A stretch of 21,532 nt of DNA from an uncultured Faecalibacterium sp. (GCA_934512105.1 CAKSWQ010000035.1:1-21532), one strand, 5' to 3'. Numbered from the stretch's first letter, positions 8,660-15,194 are shown. The notes: a model not told the origin generated them from the letters alone. A program made the numbers and translations.

Positions 8660-8687
8660 ATTATACGCAGCGCGGGTTTTTCGTCAA
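8660..8687 (-). promoter_or_regulatory. Sigma-70-type promoter of the arginine operon
   Basis: On the minus strand TTGACG (8682-8687), a 16-nt spacer, and a perfect TATAAT (8660-8665). The predicted start near 8653 gives a leader of about 87 nt before argG. The leader contains a small inverted repeat GATGCG/CGCATC (8608-8629). Confidence 0.75.
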
Positions 8688-8739
8688 TGCTAAAAACTGC
8701 CAAACATAGCGCCCGTTTCGCTGTTCTTTTGGTTCAACC

Positions 8740-8784
8740 TGTATCTTTATGCAAGTATTTTTAAATATATACGCATTTTATGCA
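8740..8784. promoter_or_regulatory. Possible ArgR (ARG box) operators upstream of argG
   Basis: TGTATCTTTATGCA at 8740-8753 has both arms of the ARG box consensus (TGNAT, 4 nt, ATNCA). A second palindrome CGCAT-TTT-ATGCA at 8772-8784 has the right arms but a 3-nt centre. The centres are about 32 nt apart, three helical turns. They lie about 55-95 bp upstream of the -35 element, which is far for simple repression, so this is a candidate only. No argR gene is in the window. Confidence 0.4.
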
Positions 8785-8811
8785 ATTTGAGTGTATTTTT
8801 TCATGGGGGTT

Positions 8812-9120
8812 GGGAACTCTCTCAGGCAAAGCCGTGTGCCGGGATACCCCTTCCGTCTGCTCCCGTTGGTCGCAGCCACCTTCCCCAAGGGGACGGCTGA
8901 ACTCCCTCAGGCAAAGCCTGACGGCTTTGCCAGCTCCCTCGGAGAGGGAGCCTCTGGCGCGGCGGCAAAGTTTGCGCCTGAAATACCCCCTCAGTCGCTA
9001 CGCGACAGCTCCCCCAAGGGGACGCCTTTCGGTGCTGCCGCAAAGTTTCCCGCCACTGCTAAAGCCGTCCCCTTGGGGAAGGTGGCTTGACGCGAAGCGG
9101 CAAGACGGAAGGGGTATCCC
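8812..9120. repeat. Nested palindromic repeat, about 300 bp, between argG and the EIIC-like gene
   Basis: Outer arms: GGGATACCCCTTCCGTCT at 8841-8858 is exactly complementary to 9103-9120. Inside them a second exact 25-bp inverted pair lies at 8874-8898 and 9063-9087. Between these is another repeat unit (about 8899-9035) with its own stems, such as GGCAAAGCC/GGCTTTGCC, GCTCCCTC/GAGGGAGC and GTCGC-TAC-GCGAC. This looks like one palindromic element inserted into another of the same broad family as those in the arg operon. No protein is encoded here. Confidence 0.8.
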
Positions 9121-9121
9121 C

Positions 9122-9166
9122 CCACAAACAAAACCACCGGAGCATCCGCAGACGCTCCGGTGGTTT
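9122..9166 (-). terminator. Rho-independent terminator of the EIIC-like gene
   Basis: A perfect 13-bp stem (9131-9143 with 9154-9166) around a 10-nt loop, followed on the minus strand by TTTTGTTTGT. It lies 12 nt after the stop codon of the minus-strand gene. Confidence 0.9.
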
Positions 9167-9178
9167 AACGATCAATAT

Positions 9179-10237
9179 TTAGTTCAGCTTCAGATCGCCC
9201 TCTTTGATCCAGCCCAGCTTGCGCTCCACCGCGCAGAACACCACGCTGAGCACGGCGGGCAGCACAAAGCACAGCAGCACCATGGCAGCCCAGTCCATGG
9301 GGGTGATGGCAGCCTTGGTACCGGCGGCAATGTCGCTGACCCAGCCGGTGTAAACGCCGATCTGACCCACCAGACCGCAGGTACCCATGCCGGAGGACAC
9401 CGCTGCGCCGTTCATCTCAAAGTGGAACAGGCAGGTAGCCAGCGGGCCGGTGATGGCACTGGCCAGCGTAGGGGCGATCCAGATGCGGGGGTTCTTGATG
9501 ATGTTGCCCATCTGCAGCATACTGGTACCCAGACCCTGACTGACAAGGCCGCCCACGCCGTTCTCCTTGTAGCTCATCACCGCAAAGCCCACCATCTGGG
9601 CGCAGCAGCCTGCCACGGCAGCGCCGCCTGCAAGGCCGGTCAGACCCAGTGCGGCGCAGATGGCAGCAGAGGAGATGGGCAGGGTCAGCGCCACACCCAC
9701 GATGACCGACACCAGAATGCCCATGACCAGCGGAGCCTGCTCGGTGGCCCACATAATAAGAGTGCCCACCTGACTTGCGGCTGCACCGATGGGAGCGGCG
9801 ATGAGCATGGAAAGCCCGACGCCCGCAAAGATGGTCACCAGCGGGGTGACAAGGATATCCACCTTGGTCTCCTTGCTCACAGCCTTGCCCAGCTCTGCTG
9901 CCACGATGGCGATGATGAGCACGGCCAGCGGGCCGCCTGCGCCGCCCAGCGCATTGGCCGAGTAGCCCACGGTGATCAGGCTGAACAGCACCAGCGGCGG
10001 GCAGTGCAATGCCCAGCCGATGGCGCAGGCCATGGCGGGGCCGCTCATGGCCGTGGCGTAGCCGCCCAGATCCACCAGCAGCTCCAGACCGGTCTGCTGA
10101 CCCACCGTCTTGATGATGGTGCCGATGAGCAGGCTGGCGAACAGGCCCTGTGCCATTGCGCCCAGTGCGTCAATGAGGTAACGCTGCGGAGAGATGACGA
10201 TATCCTTCCGCGCCAAAAATTCTTTCAGTTTCGACAT
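9179..10237 (-). CDS. PTS EIIC-like / PfoR-family membrane protein
   Basis: 352 aa from the ATG at 10237, with AAAGG about 8 nt upstream; a TTG 21 nt further up is also in frame but less likely. After a short cytoplasmic start (MSKLKEFLARKDIVIS) the protein is almost entirely hydrophobic, with about 8-10 glycine/alanine-rich segments and a charged C-terminal tail (ERKLGWIKEGDLKLN). The opening RKDIVISPQRYLIDALGAMAQGLFASLL and the GxxANALGGAGGP segment match the PTS_EIIC_2 group, which includes the clostridial PfoR protein. Members are annotated as IIC transporters, but the sugar and even the transport role are often unproven. No IIA or IIB gene is nearby. It is a single-gene unit with its own promoter and terminator. 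Confidence 0.75.
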   Translation of the reverse strand: MSKLKEFLARKDIVISPQRYLIDALGAMAQGLFASLLIGTIIKTVGQQTGLELLVDLGGYATAMSGPAMACAIGWALHCPPLVLFSLITVGYSANALGGAGGPLAVLIIAIVAAELGKAVSKETKVDILVTPLVTIFAGVGLSMLIAAPIGAAASQVGTLIMWATEQAPLVMGILVSVIVGVALTLPISSAAICAALGLTGLAGGAAVAGCCAQMVGFAVMSYKENGVGGLVSQGLGTSMLQMGNIIKNPRIWIAPTLASAITGPLATCLFHFEMNGAAVSSGMGTCGLVGQIGVYTGWVSDIAAGTKAAITPMDWAAMVLLCFVLPAVLSVVFCAVERKLGWIKEGDLKLN

Positions 10238-10292
10238 AAAACTTGCCTTTCTATCCAAAACAGATCGTTAAGGTTACAAACGTATGCCCTGT

Positions 10293-10321
10293 ATCATACC
10301 ATACACCTGTCAAGACAGCAA
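10293..10321 (-). promoter_or_regulatory. Promoter of the EIIC-like gene
   Basis: On the minus strand TTGCTG (10316-10321), a 17-nt spacer, then TATGAT (10293-10298) preceded by TGG, an extended -10. It predicts a leader of about 50 nt. Confidence 0.6.
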
Positions 10322-10449
10322 GGGGTTGCTGGAAAAATTGTGAAATTTCGGCTTTGTGCAATGTTCTGCCCTGCCGGAACGTATTCCATTTGGAACATTT
10401 TCCGACACACTGCCCCGGTGGAGAATTTGTGCAGAAGCCCGCTGTGCCG

Positions 10450-10479
10450 TTGACTGCTCCCCGCGTGCGGGTGTATACT
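10450..10479 (+). promoter_or_regulatory. Promoter of the GH25 lysozyme gene
   Basis: TTGACT (10450-10455), an 18-nt spacer, and TATACT (10474-10479). It is divergent from the EIIC-like promoter, with about 130 bp between them in which I see no further element. Confidence 0.65.
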
Positions 10480-10507
10480 AGAGAAAGAGTAAAGTTATCA
10501 TCCGCCG

Positions 10508-10612
10508 TCCTTTTTATCCTGAACCCATGGGCGGCGTGGAATAAAAGCGGGCCCGCCCCGGGCAAGGGGCAAAGACCCGGTGCAGCACAGCGCTGCACCA
10601 CCGGGAGATTCG
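10508..10612 (+). promoter_or_regulatory. Structured GC-rich 5' leader of the lysozyme gene
   Basis: The expected transcript has about 140 nt before the ATG. It can fold a CGCCG/CGGCG stem, a GCCC/GGGC stem, and a strong GGTGCAGC/GCTGCACC hairpin that extends with CCC/GGG after a 3-nt bulge (about 10578-10607). GGAGG lies 12 nt before the ATG, rather far. I could not match it to a known riboswitch. Confidence 0.4.
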
Positions 10613-10628
10613 GAGGCAGAGACGACAG

Positions 10629-12068
10629 ATGAAAAAACGATTTGACCGATCCGGCACAGCCCGCCGCAAAGCGGCGGCAGCCGTTGCAGCGCTGACCATG
10701 GCGCTGGTTCTGGCTGTGAGCGGCACAGGGGCAGCGACCCTGCTGTCTGCACAGCCGGAAACTTTGACCGTAGGCGCAGTTGTACCCCACATCACCGCCG
10801 GGGCACCGCAGAGTTCTGCCCCGGAAGCGGCTGACCCCGCCCCGGAAGCGGAGAGCACGGCGGCCACCGTCCCGGAGCAGACAGCAGAAAGCACTGCACA
10901 GCCGCAGCAGGCTGCACCGGCCCCGGAACAGGCAGAAAAGCCGGAAACCGCCGAAACTGAACCAGCTGAACCGGCACAAGCCGCCGAAGCGCCGGAAGTA
11001 CCGGAACAGCCCGCTGAGGATGCCGCACTGGAAGAGGAGAACGCCCCTGCCATGCTGCTGGAAGAGACCCCGGAGCTGGCCGCACAGGATCCGCAGGCTC
11101 CTGCAGCGGACGGCACTGCCCAGAACGACACCGCCAGCCAGCACACCCCGGAGGACAGCGTACTGCTGACCCCGGAGCAGATCCAGCAGGCGCTGGATTC
11201 CGGCGCGCTGGAGGATGCCGAGGCGCAGTGCATCGACCTGCGCGATGAAAACGGCTTTTTCCGGTGGCTGTTCAACTGGCTGTTCGGCAGCAAGGATAAG
11301 GAAGAGGAAGAGGAGCCAGCGCCAACATACTCCGGCTGGCGCACCGAAAACGGCAAGACCTACTACTATGCGCAGAACACCAACAAAAAAGTGACCGGTC
11401 TGCGCTCCATTGACGGCAAGCTGTATTATTTTGATGCCAATGGCGTCAAACAGGACAACGTGACCTTTGGCATCGATGTGTCCAAGTATCAGTCCGGGCT
11501 GGACTGGAACAAGATCAAAAAATCCGGCGTGAGCTTCGTCATCATCCGCATCGGGTACCGCGGCTACGGTGCCGAGGGCAAGCTGGTCAAGGACCCCATG
11601 TTCGAGGAACACTTCACCAACGCCCGCAACGCGGGACTGAAGGTGGGCGTGTATTTCTTTACGCAGGCCGTGAACGAGGCCGAGGCGCAGGAAGAGGCCG
11701 AAGCCTGCAACTGGGCGCTGAACGGCCGGATGCTGGACTACCCCATCTTCTACGATACCGAGGCTTCCACCGCCTCGGGCGGCACCGGCCGCGCCGACGG
11801 TCTGGGCGTTGAGGACCGCACCAAGTGCGCCATCGCCTTCTGCGAGCGGGTGAAGGAGCTGGGCTACCAGCCCGGCGTGTATGCCTCCACCACATGGTAC
11901 CGCAAGCGGGTGGATTACAACACCCTGCGCAACCGCTACACCATCTGGAACGCCCACTACGGCGTCGCCTCCAGCCCCGTTGGCTGCGACCTGTGGCAGG
12001 GCACCGAGAAGGCCCGCATCAACGGTTACAGCGGCGAACTGGACGCCAATATCAGCTATATCGGGTAA
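10629..12068 (+). CDS. Secreted GH25 lysozyme (N-acetylmuramidase) with cell-wall-binding repeat
   Basis: 479 aa. The basic N-terminus (KKRFDRSGTARRK) and hydrophobic residues 16-40 form a signal peptide or anchor. Residues about 55-175 are a low-complexity Pro/Ala/Glu linker likely to cross or coat the wall. A Trp-Leu-rich stretch (RWLFNWLFG, 212-220) and an acidic patch follow. Residues 232-275 form a choline-binding-type wall repeat (GWRTENGKTYYY, then LYYFDANGVKQ). The GH25 domain spans 280-479: FGIDVSKYQ with D283, FYDTEA with D376 and E378, and the closing DLWQ at 454-457. These are the expected catalytic and core motifs. It would cleave the sugar backbone of peptidoglycan outside the cell, for wall turnover or against competitors. 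It is monocistronic. Confidence 0.9.
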   Translation: MKKRFDRSGTARRKAAAAVAALTMALVLAVSGTGAATLLSAQPETLTVGAVVPHITAGAPQSSAPEAADPAPEAESTAATVPEQTAESTAQPQQAAPAPEQAEKPETAETEPAEPAQAAEAPEVPEQPAEDAALEEENAPAMLLEETPELAAQDPQAPAADGTAQNDTASQHTPEDSVLLTPEQIQQALDSGALEDAEAQCIDLRDENGFFRWLFNWLFGSKDKEEEEEPAPTYSGWRTENGKTYYYAQNTNKKVTGLRSIDGKLYYFDANGVKQDNVTFGIDVSKYQSGLDWNKIKKSGVSFVIIRIGYRGYGAEGKLVKDPMFEEHFTNARNAGLKVGVYFFTQAVNEAEAQEEAEACNWALNGRMLDYPIFYDTEASTASGGTGRADGLGVEDRTKCAIAFCERVKELGYQPGVYASTTWYRKRVDYNTLRNRYTIWNAHYGVASSPVGCDLWQGTEKARINGYSGELDANISYIG

Positions 12069-12330
12069 TTACCTTTTATAGCAGTTTGCGTTTTTAATGC
12101 CCAGACAACATCCGCAAACTGCATATCGTAAATATGCCGTTTTGATAGGCACTATTTTTGAAATTTGCGATAATATGTATTATGGCGATATGTGATCAAA
12201 GCATTTCATCTTATCACCGTTGTTTCCCGGCGGCATCCATACCCAACAGCACACAGCCAGACCGGCACACGGCAAGACATTTTTCAAGAGCAAGGCACAT
12301 TCTGGCCATTTTGCACCCCTTTTAAAACAG
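12069..12330. other. Non-coding stretch after the lysozyme gene
   Basis: No convincing gene. GCAGTTTGCG (12081-12090) is complementary to 12113-12122 across a 22-nt loop. It is followed by GCATAT/ATATGC with a short T run near 12142; together these may form a weak terminator for the lysozyme gene. The rest is unremarkable; a 74-codon plus-strand frame here has no ribosome site and no family resemblance. Confidence 0.4.
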
Positions 12331-12380
12331 AAAAAGCCACGATTTGTGCTGAATTTTCAGCAGTAGATCGTGGCTTTTTT
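12331..12380. terminator. Strong bidirectional terminator next to the tRNA-like fragment
   Basis: A 13-bp stem, AAAAAGCCACGAT (12331-12343) with 12367-12379, encloses an inner TGCTGA/TCAGCA stem, and a T6 run ends at 12380. A/T tracts on both sides let it work on either strand. It lies directly beyond the 3' end of the minus-strand tRNA-like fragment, where a tRNA terminator would be. Confidence 0.85.
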
Positions 12381-12381
12381 G

Positions 12382-12423
12382 TGTGCTCAAGGAAATTCGA
12401 ATTCCTGGCCCTCTGATTAAAAG
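12382..12423 (-). pseudogene. 3' half of a tRNA (TTT anticodon loop, Lys-like); probable attachment-site remnant
   Basis: Read on the minus strand: anticodon loop CTTTTAA (12417-12423), 3' anticodon stem TCAGA, variable loop GGGCC, T stem AGGAA/TTCCT around the loop TTCGAAT (12390-12406, matching the TTCRANY consensus), then a 7-nt acceptor strand TGAGCAC (12383-12389) and discriminator A at 12382. No CCA is encoded. The 5' side (GGGCT) does not pair with the anticodon stem, and no D arm or 5' acceptor strand exists, so only the 3' half is present, breaking at the anticodon loop. Integrases that use tRNA genes leave exactly such halves. Identity as Lys is inferred from the loop only. Confidence 0.6.
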
Positions 12424-12561
12424 AGCCCACCGGGCAGAACACTCTGATTTTAGAAGTTTCGAGTTTACGTTGTTTTTGTGCAAAGCATCATGATTTTTCA
12501 CTGTGTAATTTCTGCATCCTTTGCCGTATTTTGCAAGTCAGAGTGCCCCTTGCATCCCTTG

Positions 12562-12592
12562 AAACCGTGCAAAAACAGTGCAGAAACCGTGC
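12562..12592 (-). repeat. Three 9-bp iterons at 11-bp period (candidate recombinase arm sites)
   Basis: On the minus strand GCACGGTTT, GCACTGTTT, GCACGGTTT at 12584-12592, 12573-12581 and 12562-12570, separated by 2 nt. They are about 140 bp from the tRNA half, on the side that should belong to the integrated element. Equally spaced short direct repeats are typical of integrase arm-binding sites. Confidence 0.5.
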
Positions 12593-12688
12593 ACTTACTC
12601 TGGGACAAATGAAAAATGATGATTTTTGATCCATGACTTGGTGGCGATTTGAGTGACCACAAAGGTATATTTGATATATAGGAAGAAG

Positions 12689-12729
12689 AATGCCCACTCG
12701 TCTGAGGAGTTCTCAGGGGAGTGGGCATT
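12689..12729. terminator. Hairpin terminator-like palindrome
   Basis: AATGCCCACTC (12689-12699) is perfectly complementary to 12719-12729, with an inner CTGAG/CTCAG stem at 12702-12716. A short T run follows on the plus strand. There is no gene immediately on either side, so it may be a leftover terminator from a lost gene. Confidence 0.6.
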
Positions 12730-12742
12730 TCTGCTCAGGCGG

Positions 12743-12781
12743 TTAATATAATTTCGATTATGATAATTCAAATTATATTAA
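12743..12781. repeat. Perfect 12-bp AT-rich inverted repeat
   Basis: TTAATATAATTT (12743-12754) and its exact complement (12770-12781) around a 15-nt AT-rich centre. It could be a protein-binding site or the end of a lost element. No assigned function. Confidence 0.55.
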
Positions 12782-12846
12782 GACGTTCCATGGGCTGTAA
12801 CAACTTCACCGCTTGGTTTTCAAAAACCACCTGTTGATAGCGGTGT

Positions 12847-12914
12847 TGGTATGCTACCCCTAGAGTAGACAGAGTAAAAACAAAAACTCTGAATACTCTG
12901 GGGGTAGCATACCA
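12847..12914. mobile_element. 68-bp near-perfect palindrome, MITE-like, sharing 60 bp with the IS3-type left end
   Basis: The outer 14 bp TGGTATGCTACCCC (12847-12860) are exactly complementary to 12901-12914. Inside, AGAGTA/TACTCT and CAGAGT/ACTCTG continue the stem around an A-rich loop. Positions 12847-12906 are identical to 14737-14796 at the left end of the IS3-like element. This copy carries no transposase. It may be a MITE derived from that IS, or it may act as a hairpin terminator. Confidence 0.75.
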
Positions 12915-13022
12915 AACAGGCACCCGGGGCGGTTTTTTGTGTTCACGGAGGGGCAGATGAAAAGCGCAGTGTGAATATATTCCATATAAAAATGAATATA
13001 TGCTAAAATATTGGGGAAATAC

Positions 13023-13051
13023 TTGCATTTTCATTAAAATAGGTGTATTAT
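13023..13051 (+). promoter_or_regulatory. Promoter of the C69 peptidase gene
   Basis: TTGCAT (13023-13028), a 17-nt spacer, TATTAT (13046-13051). The -10 box overlaps an upstream in-frame ATG at 13050, so that ATG cannot be the start; the transcript would begin near 13058 and the gene at 13101. Confidence 0.65.
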
Positions 13052-13100
13052 GACACCTGTCGACGAAATGCCGACAATCAACAAGAGAGGGATCGATACT

Positions 13101-14684
13101 ATGTCTTTGAAGAAGAAAATTGCTGCGGCTTTCATCGCCTGTGCGATAACGCTTGCCGTGGTTCCTTCCGCCTTTGCCTGCACGGCACTCTATGTCGGCA
13201 GCGACCTCACCGAGGACGGCACCACCATGTTTGGCCGGATCGAGGATCTGGGCACCAACGATTACAACAAGCTGTTCTATGTCAGCCCCGCCGGGAAGCA
13301 CACCGCGGGCGAGGTGTACGAGGGCTGCTACGGCTTTACCTACACCTTCACCCACGACAGCTACCGCTACACCGCCCGCCGGGACGACAACGGTCTGGGC
13401 GTCTGCCCGGACTGCGACAGCACCCACGAGCACACCCCCTATGAGGAGGCTGGCACCAACGAGAAGGGCGTCATGGTCTCTGCCACCGAGTCTCTCTACG
13501 GCACCGACGCCGTGCTGAGCGTAGACCCCTATGTGGACAACGGCATTGAGGAAGCCGAGATCACCACGGTGCTGCTGAGCGAAGCTTCCACGGCCCGCGA
13601 GGGTGTTGCCCTGCTGACCTCCATCTACGACAACGCCGGTGCAGCCGGCGGCTCCGGCGTGTTCATTGCCGACCAGAACGAGGCCTGGTTCGTGGAGAAC
13701 CTGACGGGCCACACCTACCTTGCCCTGAAGCTCTCCTCCAGCGTGGTTTTCATGCAGCCCAACGTCGCCGCCATGGGAAAGATCGATCTGGATGACACCG
13801 ACAACGTGGTGGCCTCCGCCAACCTGATCTCCGTGGCCCAGAAGGCCGGTACCTTTGTGGGCGACGCCGCTGCCAACGTCATCGACCTGGACGCCTCCTA
13901 CAACGGCGACATCGCGTCGGACCGCATGGCCGCCGGCCTGAACTACCTGTACGGCACCGATACCTTTACGAAGGACAACTACAGCGAGACCGACTTTGCC
14001 ATCAGCAACGTCGGCGAGAACGGTGCCATCGTCCCGGTCTACTCCAACATCCAGCTGACCAAGAAGTTCTCGGTGGAGGACTCCATCCACTTCTTTCAGA
14101 CCGAGCCCATCGGCAAGACGGGCAACGTGGAGACCCACCTGTTCCAGGTGAGCAACACCGGCGATCTGAACACCGCCATTACCGAGTGGACCGCTTTTGA
14201 CGACGACGTGTACAACGCCTTCGTCCCTTACTATCCGATGCTGACCACCGACACCGCAGATGTCTACAAGGTCTCGGTCCATACGGTCACCCGCTCCGAC
14301 GAGCAGCCCACCGAGGGCGTCTGGTATCAGGATGCCAAGGGCCGCTACTATACCTACCCGGACGACTGGACCGACTCCTTCTACGGCGTGCGTGACGCCC
14401 TCTCCAACCTGCTGACCTACGGCAGCAATGGCAATCAGGTCACCGCAAAGGATCGGGCAGCAGCCAAGGCCAGCTATGCCGCGCTCCAGAAGGAGATCAT
14501 GGCCGACTACGCCGATATGAAGGCCGCCGTTGCCGCCGCCGACACGCTTGAGGCCAAGCAGGCTGCCGCCACCAACGCCAGCAATGCCATGAGCCAGAAG
14601 GTGTACAACACCACCCTGAAGATGTACAATAAGCTCCAGGCCAAGACGGCCGCCCGGGCATGGGTCAGCTCTCTGCTGCACTGA
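13101..14684 (+). CDS. Secreted C69-family dipeptidase (Ntn hydrolase)
   Basis: 527 aa from the ATG at 13101, with AGAGAGGG at 13084-13091, 9 nt away. Residues 1-26 are a signal peptide (MSLKKK, hydrophobic core, VVPSAFA). Cleavage after AFA exposes Cys27 of CTALYVG. In family C69 (PepD-like) the N-terminal cysteine is the nucleophile, so export and activation would be one step. The conserved LTEDGTTMFGRIEDLG, ANEKGV-like (TNEKGVMVSATES) and ENLTGHTYLALKL segments support the family. The C-terminal 110 residues are an Ala/Lys-rich helical tail. It likely trims dipeptides from peptides outside the cell or at the wall. The gene lies between two copies of a 60-bp repeat, 1.9 kb apart, so it may have moved with them. 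Confidence 0.87.
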   Translation: MSLKKKIAAAFIACAITLAVVPSAFACTALYVGSDLTEDGTTMFGRIEDLGTNDYNKLFYVSPAGKHTAGEVYEGCYGFTYTFTHDSYRYTARRDDNGLGVCPDCDSTHEHTPYEEAGTNEKGVMVSATESLYGTDAVLSVDPYVDNGIEEAEITTVLLSEASTAREGVALLTSIYDNAGAAGGSGVFIADQNEAWFVENLTGHTYLALKLSSSVVFMQPNVAAMGKIDLDDTDNVVASANLISVAQKAGTFVGDAAANVIDLDASYNGDIASDRMAAGLNYLYGTDTFTKDNYSETDFAISNVGENGAIVPVYSNIQLTKKFSVEDSIHFFQTEPIGKTGNVETHLFQVSNTGDLNTAITEWTAFDDDVYNAFVPYYPMLTTDTADVYKVSVHTVTRSDEQPTEGVWYQDAKGRYYTYPDDWTDSFYGVRDALSNLLTYGSNGNQVTAKDRAAAKASYAALQKEIMADYADMKAAVAAADTLEAKQAAATNASNAMSQKVYNTTLKMYNKLQAKTAARAWVSSLLH

Positions 14685-14736
14685 GGCTTTGCAGCGCCTG
14701 AGGCGTTTCCCATAAAACCGCAGCGCCCCCGGTTTC

Positions 14737-14796
14737 TGGTATGCTACCCCTAGAGTAGACAGAGTAAAAACAAAAACTCTGAATACTCTGGGGGTA
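14737..14796 (+). repeat. 60-bp direct repeat of the 12847 palindrome, forming a hairpin over the transposase ribosome site
   Basis: Identical to 12847-12906. TACCCC (14745-14750) through CAGAGT folds onto ACTCTG through GGGGTA (ending 14796), so the stem includes the GGGGG ahead of the ATG at 14802. Transcripts entering from outside would have this ribosome site paired, a known way for IS elements to limit transposase made by read-through. Confidence 0.7.
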
Positions 14797-14801
14797 TTTT
14801 C

Positions 14802-15188
14802 ATGTCAAGAAAAAACCATCACTACTCATCCGAATTAAAATATCAAGCAGTAGGAGAATATCTAAAGGGGCAGAAAACACTAGATGCGGTCTGCAAAAAA
14901 TATGGAATTTTGTCAGATCGGCAGTTGCGAAACTGGATAAAGATGTATAATAGTCATACGGAATTAAAGAGTTATACAGGAGGCAGCCGTATGACCAAAG
15001 GGAGAAGTACTACCTGCGAGGAACGAATCGCACTTGTAAGAGAGTGCATTGAAAAGGGATATAATTACGGGGAGATGGTGAAAAAGTACAAGGTCGGTTA
15101 TCAGCAAATCTATACATGGGTCAGGAAATACAAAGAAAAAGGAGAAGCGGCTTTAAAAGATCACCGTGGCCGACACAAGAAAGATTAA
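14802..15188 (+). CDS. IS3-family transposase OrfA (helix-turn-helix part)
   Basis: 128 aa, rich in Lys/Arg/Tyr. It has two helix-turn-helix units: residues about 8-48 (YSSELKYQAVGEYLKGQKTL, then RQLRNWIKMY) and about 66-118 (CEERIALVRECIEKGYNYGE, then QQIYTWVRKYKEKG), ending DHRGRHKKD. This is the DNA-binding half of an IS150-type transposase; the catalytic OrfB is absent. It is AT-richer than the neighbouring peptidase gene. The start lies 6 nt past a G-rich ribosome site buried in the left-end hairpin. Confidence 0.88.
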   Translation: MSRKNHHYSSELKYQAVGEYLKGQKTLDAVCKKYGILSDRQLRNWIKMYNSHTELKSYTGGSRMTKGRSTTCEERIALVRECIEKGYNYGEMVKKYKVGYQQIYTWVRKYKEKGEAALKDHRGRHKKD

Positions 15189-15194
15189 CTGCAC

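Noticed and set aside
8780..10453. 557-codon plus-strand frame across the nested repeat and the EIIC-like gene
   Set aside because: It runs through palindromic repeats and antisense to a clear membrane protein; the product is His/Gln-rich shadow sequence.
10550..10612. c-di-GMP (GEMM) riboswitch in the lysozyme leader, suggested by GGGCAAAG
   Set aside because: The second GEMM core (GGGACGCAAAGCCUCCGG-type) and the paired helices are not present.
10251..11957. 568-codon minus-strand frame opposite the lysozyme
   Set aside because: GH25 motifs, signal peptide and promoter support the plus-strand gene; this is its antisense shadow.
12562..12592. CRISPR array
   Set aside because: The repeats are 9 bp with 2-nt gaps; there are no spacers and no cas genes.
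12488..12697. 69-codon minus-strand frame between the tRNA half and the 12689 hairpin
   Set aside because: It crosses the iterons, lacks a ribosome site and has no recognisable domain; better explained as an attachment region.
13050..13100. Upstream ATG at 13050 as the start of the C69 peptidase
   Set aside because: It overlaps the -10 box, has no ribosome site, and would put 17 charged residues ahead of the signal peptide.
13165..13185. Lipoprotein reading of the C69 peptidase (Cys after the signal sequence)
   Set aside because: The residues before the Cys (AFA) do not fit a lipobox, and in this family the Cys is the catalytic N-terminal nucleophile.
12768..14681. 637-codon minus-strand frame opposite the C69 peptidase
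   Set aside because: Antisense to a gene with a signal peptide, nucleophile and promoter; the Gly/Val/His-rich composition is typical of a shadow frame.
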